5,385 bases of DNA from Flavobacteriales bacterium (GTDB taxonomy: Bacteria > Bacteroidota > Bacteroidia > Flavobacteriales > Flavobacteriaceae): NCBI GenBank assembly GCA_027031025.1, contig JALVEJ010000026.1, positions 1-5,385 on the forward strand, in the 5' to 3' direction. Both the position numbers and the translations under genes were made by a program. Shown piece by piece: positions 1 to 5,385 of the stretch. Position 1 is the first letter of the stretch; each line of letters opens with the position of its first letter. A model generated the notes under the pieces. It searched no databases. It had not been told where the DNA came from and was given only the letters and a program-made list of their open reading frames with translations.

Positions 1-3000
1 CGGACGCAGGAACCTTGTTGACCAGATCAAGGCGAAGTGGCACGGAGAAGGCCGCGAGTTCAAGGTCAAGAAAGATGGCGAGGTTCTTACAGGCGAAAAG
101 GCACACAAGGCATTCAAAGACTTCGTTTCGGAAGAGTTTGCAAATGCCTTAAAATCCCTGGAGATACTGGACCAGCCAGGGGTTTTCGAGACAGATCAGG
201 AAGGGATTTACAGGGTGCAATCCCTGGACGGGAGGGTCCGCCGAAACTCAAGGACTGGCGAGTGGGAGCTTCAAAAGTCTGGCACAGATAAGTGGGAGCC
301 CCTTCCAGAGGATGTTGTTCGGGAGCATTTAGGGATTGAGCCGGATCCAAGGACGGTTGAAGCCAAGATTGACCAAGCGACCGAGCAAGGGGCCGCCCAA
401 GAAGGGCAAGCGCCGGATCATTTCGCAGAAACCCTTGGAGGAATCCAGGACACACTAAAGGAAACGGACCCTGTTTACGATTACCTCAATACGATCATTG
501 ATTGGGCATGGGGCCACAGGGCAGCTCCGGAAGGAAGCGAGGCCGCGATTCGCAGGTCCATCGTGAAGGCGGCTTTTGCCAAGCATTTCCCGGAAGGGGC
601 AAGGGAGCTTTCTCGGGATGAGATTGCTTCCAAGATCCAGGATGTTTTGAGAGAGCTTGTTTATGCAGAAAAGGCTTGGGCCGAGCCAGGACAGACGGAG
701 GTTCCAAAGCCTCCCAGTGTCATTTATGAGGAAGCAAAGGCGCGGGTTGCTGAGAATGTTCCAGAGGTTGTGCATACGAAAGCCCCGAAGAACGGGCAGC
801 CCGGTCGCTTCAAGATTGGAGAGGTTGAAGGAACCTATAAGGGGAAGCCGCAGCTTGAGAAAGCGATTGCAGAAGCAACGGATAAATGGATCCGTCAGGC
901 TGCGATTGAAGAAGCTGCTAAAGAAATGGGCATTTCTGCAAAGGAGATGAAGAGCAGACTCGATTCTCTTGGCAAGACAGAGCGGGATCTCGGGAAGATT
1001 CTTAAATTTAACAAGGAAGTTGGCAGTCGTCAGAGAGAGGAAGCCAAAGAGGAAGAAGAGCCCAAACAAGAAGAGCCAGCAAAGCCAGAAGATGTAAAAC
1101 CCGAGGAGCCCGCAAAGCCCCCAAAGGAAGAGAAGCAGGAGGAGACTGAGCCCGAGCAGAGGGTTGACGCGATGTCTCGCCACGGGAAAGAGGGGGCGGC
1201 AACTAGCTTTGGTGTAGTGTTCCGCCTCAAGGACGGGAAGACCGAAGCGCGTGTACCTACGCAAAGGGAGATTATCAAGGGCTTGGAGGACCTTCTTGGG
1301 ACCAAGGTCGAAACGAGAAGGAAGCTAAAGATTAGTGGGCATAAGGACGCGCTTGGTGTCCATTTGTCCGGCAAGGCGAAGGCGATTTGGACGAAGTTCC
1401 CGGACGACGTTGTAACTGCTGCCCACGAGCAAGGGCATAACATTTACGATACGATGATTCGGGAGGCAGAGAAGTCCATGCATCCGGAAGTTCTGGAAGA
1501 AATGAAGGAGCTTGGGGTTCGGCTTTACGGGGAAAAAGCCGAGAAAAACGAGGCCCTTGCAAAGACAGAAGGATTTGCCGAGTTCTTTGCTCGCCTCCTG
1601 TTCCATAAGTCCGATACTTTCATGCCTGTTCAAGAGGATGTCCCTAACCTCTTTATGTGGTTCACAGATTTCCTTGCGGATAAGCCGAGGCTTGCGGCAA
1701 AGATTCAGCGTTTAATCGAAATGGGGACGGTATTCAGCCTTGCTGGGATTCGCGGGAGGATCGAGCAGGGCGGTTACATCTCTTGGAAGGGATTCGATAC
1801 TAAGTTTGCCGAGAACCTTTTGAAAAGAGGGTCCTATACAGCGGCGAAGCGTGCCTTCCTCAAGATGTTTGAGCATGATTGGGCACTTCTTGAGGAGTAC
1901 GAGAAGACGGTCGAGAAGAAACTTGGGAAAGAGCTTCTCCCCTCGCAAAAGCCCGCGTACACAAGGCTCGCCCTTGGAAACAAGAGCATGGGTGTTGCGA
2001 ACATGCTTTTGACCGAGAGGTTTGTAGATATTCACGGAAGGGAGGTAAAGGGGGCCAAATCTTTGAAGGAGATCCTGCGGCCTTGGGCAGACAAAGACGA
2101 CAAGAGTAAGGCGACAAGGAACAAGGCCCGCAATGTCAGAAGGCTTTTCGGGCTTGCTTTTGCTTTCCGTGGCCTTGTCTATGCCAAGCAAGGATTGGAC
2201 TTCCCAGCTTCCGCCGAAGAGCTTAAATACTATGTGAACGAGCTTTATAGGGAATACAAGAAGGCCGGGAAACTCGGGGAGTTCAGGGATCTTGTCCAAT
2301 CGGCAAGGGATCTTTCGGAGTTCGGCAAGAACATTACCCGGTATTTCTGGAAGCCAGCGGTCGGGCTTTCAACCGCCAATCTCAAAGAGATGGACCGCCT
2401 CAATCCTTTCTATTTCCCGATGCAAAGGGAGTTCGAGGAAAGCGATATTATCCAGTACTCCGGGGTTGGGGGAGGAAAGAACACCCCAAGGCCCATCAAG
2501 AGCAAGACAGGATCGACAAGGACGGTGAATGACTTGCTCGATAATGTTGTGGACCAGACTTACAACATTGTTGGGGCAGCGCATCGGGCTTTGATTCGAA
2601 ATGCCCTTGTGGATTTGCATGAAGCCATGCCAAACTCGGAGCTTCTTACAGAGGTCAAGCCTAAGAAAGAGAAGAGCGAGTTCTCAATCGAAACCATCCT
2701 GCAACGGATGTTCCAGAAAGGAGAAGGCGATAAGGACGAAAAACAAGAGCAGATCGACAAGATCCGGCTTGCTTTAGAAGAGATGCAGCTTGACGCCTCG
2801 CAGATGCTGGAGTTCTACAAGCAGGTCAAGTTCGAGGGGAACCCCACCGAGCCCGTGATTACGGTCACAAGGAACGGGGAAACAAAGCATTACAAGGTAA
2901 ACGACGCCCTTCCTGGTCTTTCTGGTGCGGAGATTTACAAGACGGTGATGGGGCATGGCAAGTGGGATATTGGAGAGGCTTACCAATACGTTCGCAGCCT

Positions 3001-4576
3001 CAAGGGCCTTGTGCAGATGGGAGCGGTTGGGCTCAACATGGGGTTCGCCATCAAGAACGCCTTTGCCGATGCCCTTCTTTTCCCGATGACAACGAAGTTT
3101 GGGAACCCGGCACTTGGCCTTCCAAGGATTATGAAGGCATGGTTCCAGGCACTTTCCGAAGCGGTTGGGGTCAAGAACATGAAGTGGATCGGTTCTCGCA
3201 GATCCCATGCCTTCAAGTTGTATGAGAGTTTCGGAGGGAAGTTCGACACATTCGCAGCCCTTACGAACGAGCAAAGCCGCAGATATTTGAAGGCTGAGAT
3301 CCTTGGATGGAGCGGATCCCTTTACAAAGCCTTCAAGGCAATCACCGAGCTTGTTTCTTTCGGAGAAGAAATCCCGAGGTCTGTGGAGTGGGAAAACGCT
3401 TACGTGGACGCCGATAAAAAAGCCGAAGCTGCAATGAAGGAAGCGATGAAGTTATGGCAGCAGGGAGACGTTGAAGGCGCCAAGAAGGTGAAGCAGTGGA
3501 GCGAGATGGACAAGCTGCTGTATGCGGCCTGGCACGCTTCCGAGGTTACGGTCAACTTTTTCCGAGCAGGGGTTGTTTCCAGGTTTGTTGGGCAAGCGAT
3601 CCCATTCTTTACCGCACAGATCGCAGGTATTTCTAGGGATGTAAGAAGGCTCAAGGAAGGGTATAGCGAGGGGCCAGCGGCGCTTGCAAAACTGTTCGTT
3701 CAAGCATCCAGTTCCGTCCTTGCCCTTACTTGGCTTGAAGTCCTTATGGGATCAGGGGATGAAAGATGGGAAACCTTGCCTGCGGATGATTATTTGCACT
3801 ATTTCATCTTCGGCAAGCACATCAGGATTCGATTGCCCCACTTCCTTGGCTTTGTCTTTAGCACACTACCGAAAAGGGTAGTGTTGCAGGGCCTCAAAAA
3901 AGACCCAGGAACCGGATGGGATATTGTTTGGCAAGGGCTCAAGGAGCTTATGCCGGGTGCCGATCCCCTTGATATTCTTACGCCTCCTGTTGCGGCATTG
4001 ATTGAGAACTTCAACAACAAGGATCTCAGGACAGGGCGCCCGATCGTCCCCGAGTATCTTGTGGAAAACAGGCCCCCCTTGCAGCAGGTCAAGGATACGA
4101 CTTCGACGAGTATTGAGCTTGGGGTAAAGCTGATGAAGAAAATGACTGGCCTCGAAGTCTCTCCGGCCAAGGTCCAATACTTCCTCGACCGCAGCTTTGG
4201 AAACATCCTTTCTTCTGCCCTTATCCCCGTGGATTGGGCGGTTCAGGGCTTGGGGCTTGCGGACAGAAGAAGGAGAGTTAGCGGGGTCTCCATTTACGGA
4301 GGGGCTTTGAATCCATGGTATGACAACAGATACTTCGCCCTACTCCGCAAGATGAAAGAACTTCGCCAGAAACATGGAGGCAAGACGGCTACCCGAGAAG
4401 AGGAACTTCTTTACCGCCGGCTTTCTGCGATCTACCGAAACCAGCTTTCCCCGATGCGTGTGCAGTGGAAGGAGGAAATGAACGGGAGGACCGCAAGAAC
4501 CCATACCCCCGAGTATTGGAGAAAAAGGGTTGGAAAGTCCTTGGATCGTGCCATATACTACATGAACCAGAAATAA
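1..4576 (+). CDS. Giant phage/mobile-element polyvalent protein with zincin-like peptidase and C-terminal LPD38-like region (5' partial)
   Basis: The frame is open from the first complete codon (position 2) to TAA at 4574-4576, giving at least 1524 residues; the true start lies upstream. A GTG at 215 is preceded by a purine-rich stretch (198-206). It falls inside a continuous strand-turn-strand-like stretch (GIYRVQSLDGRVRRNSRTGE), so I treat it as internal. Residues 1-345 are charged, mostly helical and unrecognised. Residues 346-386 form a Glu/Lys/Pro linker. About 445-560 is zincin-like, with HEQGH at 475-479 and TEGFAEFF at 522-529. About 801-990 holds NPFYFPMQREFEE, KTGSTRTVNDLLD and VTRNGETKHYKVND, a layout I associate with giant phage internal proteins. 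From about 1010 to 1400 it resembles LPD38. Such proteins are thought to be packaged in the virion and enter the cell with the DNA; that role is inferred here. No signal peptide can be judged because the N terminus is missing. One hydrophobic helix (SSVLALTWLEVLM) lies just after the PFF motif. The reading frame is very secure, the phage-type assignment fairly so, and the exact function is unknown. Confidence 0.95.
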   Translation, partial: GRRNLVDQIKAKWHGEGREFKVKKDGEVLTGEKAHKAFKDFVSEEFANALKSLEILDQPGVFETDQEGIYRVQSLDGRVRRNSRTGEWELQKSGTDKWEPLPEDVVREHLGIEPDPRTVEAKIDQATEQGAAQEGQAPDHFAETLGGIQDTLKETDPVYDYLNTIIDWAWGHRAAPEGSEAAIRRSIVKAAFAKHFPEGARELSRDEIASKIQDVLRELVYAEKAWAEPGQTEVPKPPSVIYEEAKARVAENVPEVVHTKAPKNGQPGRFKIGEVEGTYKGKPQLEKAIAEATDKWIRQAAIEEAAKEMGISAKEMKSRLDSLGKTERDLGKILKFNKEVGSRQREEAKEEEEPKQEEPAKPEDVKPEEPAKPPKEEKQEETEPEQRVDAMSRHGKEGAATSFGVVFRLKDGKTEARVPTQREIIKGLEDLLGTKVETRRKLKISGHKDALGVHLSGKAKAIWTKFPDDVVTAAHEQGHNIYDTMIREAEKSMHPEVLEEMKELGVRLYGEKAEKNEALAKTEGFAEFFARLLFHKSDTFMPVQEDVPNLFMWFTDFLADKPRLAAKIQRLIEMGTVFSLAGIRGRIEQGGYISWKGFDTKFAENLLKRGSYTAAKRAFLKMFEHDWALLEEYEKTVEKKLGKELLPSQKPAYTRLALGNKSMGVANMLLTERFVDIHGREVKGAKSLKEILRPWADKDDKSKATRNKARNVRRLFGLAFAFRGLVYAKQGLDFPASAEELKYYVNELYREYKKAGKLGEFRDLVQSARDLSEFGKNITRYFWKPAVGLSTANLKEMDRLNPFYFPMQREFEESDIIQYSGVGGGKNTPRPIKSKTGSTRTVNDLLDNVVDQTYNIVGAAHRALIRNALVDLHEAMPNSELLTEVKPKKEKSEFSIETILQRMFQKGEGDKDEKQEQIDKIRLALEEMQLDASQMLEFYKQVKFEGNPTEPVITVTRNGETKHYKVNDALPGLSGAEIYKTVMGHGKWDIGEAYQYVRSLKGLVQMGAVGLNMGFAIKNAFADALLFPMTTKFGNPALGLPRIMKAWFQALSEAVGVKNMKWIGSRRSHAFKLYESFGGKFDTFAALTNEQSRRYLKAEILGWSGSLYKAFKAITELVSFGEEIPRSVEWENAYVDADKKAEAAMKEAMKLWQQGDVEGAKKVKQWSEMDKLLYAAWHASEVTVNFFRAGVVSRFVGQAIPFFTAQIAGISRDVRRLKEGYSEGPAALAKLFVQASSSVLALTWLEVLMGSGDERWETLPADDYLHYFIFGKHIRIRLPHFLGFVFSTLPKRVVLQGLKKDPGTGWDIVWQGLKELMPGADPLDILTPPVAALIENFNNKDLRTGRPIVPEYLVENRPPLQQVKDTTSTSIELGVKLMKKMTGLEVSPAKVQYFLDRSFGNILSSALIPVDWAVQGLGLADRRRRVSGVSIYGGALNPWYDNRYFALLRKMKELRQKHGGKTATREEELLYRRLSAIYRNQLSPMRVQWKEEMNGRTARTHTPEYWRKRVGKSLDRAIYYMNQK
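1037..1159 (+). other. Acidic Glu/Lys/Pro linker with a repeated EEPAKP hexapeptide
   Basis: Residues 346-386 of the giant protein consist almost entirely of Glu, Lys, Pro, Gln and Ala. The hexapeptide EEPAKP occurs twice, encoded at 1070-1087 and 1103-1120. The two copies use different synonymous codons at several positions, so this is not a recent exact duplication. The stretch is probably disordered. It separates the unrecognised N-terminal part from the metallopeptidase-like segment, and contains a Pro-Pro pair at 1118-1123. Confidence 0.8.
1334..1681 (+). other. Zincin-type metallopeptidase domain (HEQGH plus ExFAE), M34/lethal-factor-like layout
   Basis: Within the giant protein, HEQGH is encoded at 1424-1438 (H475, E476, H479) and follows a helix beginning DDVVTAAHEQGH. 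This is the HExxH zinc-binding and catalytic signature. About 44 residues later comes TEGFAEFFARLL, with E523 (1568-1570) and E527 (1580-1582). A glutamate in an E-x-F-A-E helix at this distance is the gluzincin-type third ligand. From memory it resembles the zinc site of anthrax lethal factor and the Pro-Pro endopeptidases (family M34), including a following amphipathic stretch ending in an aromatic-rich helix (PNLFMWFTDFL). All expected catalytic residues are present, so the domain is plausibly active. The HExxH core could still arise by chance or belong to another phage zincin family such as the polyvalent-protein metallopeptidases. The substrate is unknown. Confidence 0.7.
2396..2920 (+). 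other. Middle region typical of giant LPD-containing phage proteins, with a Lys/Glu-rich insertion
   Basis: Three landmarks occur in the order I associate with these proteins. The first is N801-E813, an aromatic and proline motif followed by an Arg-Glu-rich turn. The second is a basic S/T-G-S-x-R segment (from residue 834) leading into a long helix with NVVDQTYNIVGAAHRALIRN. The third is a beta hairpin, VTRNGETKHYKV, shortly after residue 952. Between the second and third lies a very charged stretch (about 2650-2770) rich in Lys, Glu and Asp, which looks like a variable insertion. No catalytic signature is visible. The role is probably structural, but that is inference. Confidence 0.5.
3026..4210 (+). 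other. LPD38-like C-terminal region
   Basis: From about residue 1010 the protein shows motifs in the order I associate with LPD38, the large-polyvalent-protein-associated domain 38. They are GLNMGFAIKNAFADALL (1010 on), FGEEIPRSVEWENA, VTVNFFRAGVVSRF (about 1182 on), IPFFTAQIAGISRDVRRL (1200 on), WETLPADDYLHYF (1256 on) followed by RLPHFLGFVFSTLPKR, then ENFNN and TGRPIVPEYL (1344 on), and finally SPAKVQYFLDRSFGN. The region is largely helical with hydrophobic segments. Its molecular function is not established. It marks giant proteins of phages and conjugative elements and is thought to take part in packaging or delivery. The assignment rests on recalled motif order, not a profile search. 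Confidence 0.75.
3863..3884. repeat. Perfect 8-bp inverted repeat inside the giant gene
   Basis: ACACTACC at 3863-3870 is followed by the loop GAAAAG and then GGTAGTGT at 3877-3884, forming an 8-bp stem with a 6-base loop. It lies in codons for STLPKRVVL, well inside the LPD38-like region. No T-tract follows on the plus strand, so it does not look like an intrinsic terminator. It may be a chance result of codon choice. Confidence 0.45.
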
Positions 4577-4581
4577 AGGAG
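4576..4581 (+). promoter_or_regulatory. Shine-Dalgarno site of the nuclease gene
   Basis: AAGGAG lies nine bases before the ATG at 4591, close to ideal spacing. It overlaps the last base of the upstream TAA stop codon. The strong site fixes the start of the nuclease. With only 14 bases between the genes and no terminator-like hairpin in the gap, the two genes are probably translated from one transcript. Confidence 0.9.
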
Positions 4582-4590
4582 AAGTAGCAA

Positions 4591-5385
4591 ATGGCACACG
4601 ATACGGTTTCGTTTTCGGGGATGCTCTCGCCAAGTCGTATCAATCGGTGGCGTGAGTGCCAACAAAGGGCGAAATACATTTACATCGACGGCAAGAAGGC
4701 CCCTCCCTATGCAGCTTTGAAGTATGGATCCGCTTGGGATTTGTTCCAAACACACCAAGAAGAGGGGTTCTTCGTTCTCAAGAACAAGGAAGGGCATAGC
4801 CTTACCCCTTCGCAATCGGCTGACTTGTTCGCCAGGTTTTGGGACGAACAGAAGGATGAAGTTGAAGATTGGAAGGACGATAAGCCGGAAGAACTGATGG
4901 ATATAGGGGTTCAGGCGGCTAAGAGGTGGACCAAAGAAGTCGGGGATCGGTATATCGCCAAGGCGATCCAGAAGGATTTCCAGCTTCTTTTGGGAGACGG
5001 GACTTGGGGATACAGGGGGATTCTGGACCTTGTTCTGGTTGGAGAAGAAGGGAAGGCAACGAAGGAGGACCTTGAGCCTGTTGTGCATGACGCAAAGACG
5101 TCGGGGAAGTCTTGGAGTGCACGAAAGATTGCCCAGCAATTGCAGCCTGCCGCGTACTCGATTGCTGTGAAGCATGAGCCTAAACTAAAGGAACTGGAGG
5201 TCTCGGAGGACCGCTTTGTTTTCGATGTCCACGTGAAAACAAAAGTGCCGAAGATCCAGATCGTGAACGTGGACGTAACAGAAGCCGACCGAAACGGCTT
5301 TCTCAAAATGCTACATGCAACAAGGGAACAGATGAAATTTTCCGAGGAAAAGGGCGTATTCCTTCCAAACAGGGAATCCATGCTT
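4591..5385 (+). CDS. PD-(D/E)XK nuclease, RecB/Cas4-like (3' partial)
   Basis: The frame is open from ATG 4591 to the window edge (265 codons, no stop seen). The product looks like a RecB-family exonuclease-type PD-(D/E)XK protein, acting on DNA in the cytoplasm with divalent metal. The N terminus has the usual 'SPSRINRWRECQQRAKYIY' segment: Ser-x-Ser-Arg followed by a single Cys (C23) and aromatics. G46 begins a GSAWDLFQTHQ helix whose H55 may correspond to the family's GxxxH motif. The core metal-binding residues are D146 in GILDLVLV, and D167-A-K169 in VVHDAKTSGKSWS. The Q-x-x-x-Y motif appears as Q185 to Y189. The protein ends in view at FLPNRESML. In many Cas4-like and phage relatives a C-terminal Cys cluster follows here and, with the N-terminal Cys, holds an iron-sulfur centre; that part is outside the window. 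It could serve recombination, replication or degradation of host DNA, but the sequence does not say which. Confidence 0.9.
   Translation, partial: MAHDTVSFSGMLSPSRINRWRECQQRAKYIYIDGKKAPPYAALKYGSAWDLFQTHQEEGFFVLKNKEGHSLTPSQSADLFARFWDEQKDEVEDWKDDKPEELMDIGVQAAKRWTKEVGDRYIAKAIQKDFQLLLGDGTWGYRGILDLVLVGEEGKATKEDLEPVVHDAKTSGKSWSARKIAQQLQPAAYSIAVKHEPKLKELEVSEDRFVFDVHVKTKVPKIQIVNVDVTEADRNGFLKMLHATREQMKFSEEKGVFLPNRESML

Noticed and set aside
215..217. GTG as the start codon of the giant gene
   Set aside because: The same frame is open back to position 2, with ordinary protein sequence continuing across the GTG. The purine run at 198-206 could act as a weak ribosome site, so an internal start is not impossible, but a truncated 5' end is simpler.
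37..291. 84-codon plus-strand frame near the left edge, starting at GTG
   Set aside because: Out of frame with the giant gene, with Arg/Gly-rich composition and no ribosome site of note.
1061..1125. Tandem DNA repeat or CRISPR-like array in the acidic linker
   Set aside because: Only two short, imperfect copies encoding EEPAKP are seen, without uniform spacers. It is a protein-level low-complexity stretch.
455..1264. 269-codon minus-strand open frame opposite the giant gene
   Set aside because: It overlaps a confident coding region. The product is Leu/Phe/Cys-rich low complexity, including the antisense of the Glu/Lys/Pro linker, and I see no domain. This is a shadow.
1712..2299. 195-codon minus-strand open frame
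   Set aside because: Antisense to the middle of the giant protein. Long antisense frames here are a by-product of codon bias (frequent AAG, GAG, CTT), which yields few reverse-strand stops.
3861..3900. Hairpin followed by an A-run as a terminator
   Set aside because: The plus strand has AAAAAA, not a T-tract, after the stem and at some distance, and the site is deep inside a coding region. On the minus strand no gene would use it.
4558..5175. 205-codon minus-strand open frame opposite the nuclease
   Set aside because: It lies entirely antisense to a nuclease with clear motifs and covers the intergenic gap and ribosome site. No recognisable protein features.

Overview
The window looks like a piece of a tailed-phage genome, prophage or related mobile element. 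It holds two tightly spaced plus-strand genes and almost no non-coding DNA. The host cannot be named from the sequence. Base composition is roughly balanced, lysine is mostly AAG, leucine CTT is common, and the one visible Shine-Dalgarno site is strong and canonical, so the host is a bacterium. There are no tRNA, rRNA, CRISPR or insertion-sequence signatures.

Layout. From the left edge to 4576 runs one giant open frame of at least 1524 codons, cut off at its 5' end. A possible GTG start at 215 is probably not the real one, because the frame is open back to the window edge and the protein reads smoothly across that point. From N to C terminus the product has: an unrecognised charged helical region; an acidic, proline-punctuated linker; a zinc-metallopeptidase-like segment with HEQGH and a downstream E-x-F-A-E motif; a middle region with features I associate with giant phage or 'polyvalent' proteins; and a long C-terminal LPD38-like region. 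After a 14-base gap carrying AAGGAG, a second gene starts at 4591 and runs off the right edge. It encodes a RecB/Cas4-like PD-(D/E)XK nuclease.

How they may work together. Giant LPD38 proteins are thought to be packaged in the virion and delivered with the DNA, carrying effector domains that act early in the new host. Here the cargo would be a metallopeptidase that acts on host proteins or processes the giant protein itself. The downstream nuclease would act on DNA during replication, recombination or host takeover. The shared strand and tight spacing suggest co-transcription. The delivery model is inference from the family, not something the sequence shows.

Most notable points: the lethal-factor-like (M34-like) layout of the zinc site within a giant phage protein, the Pro-Pro sites in the low-complexity regions around it, and the direct coupling to a nuclease gene. 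Residue numbers for the giant protein count from the first complete codon at position 2.
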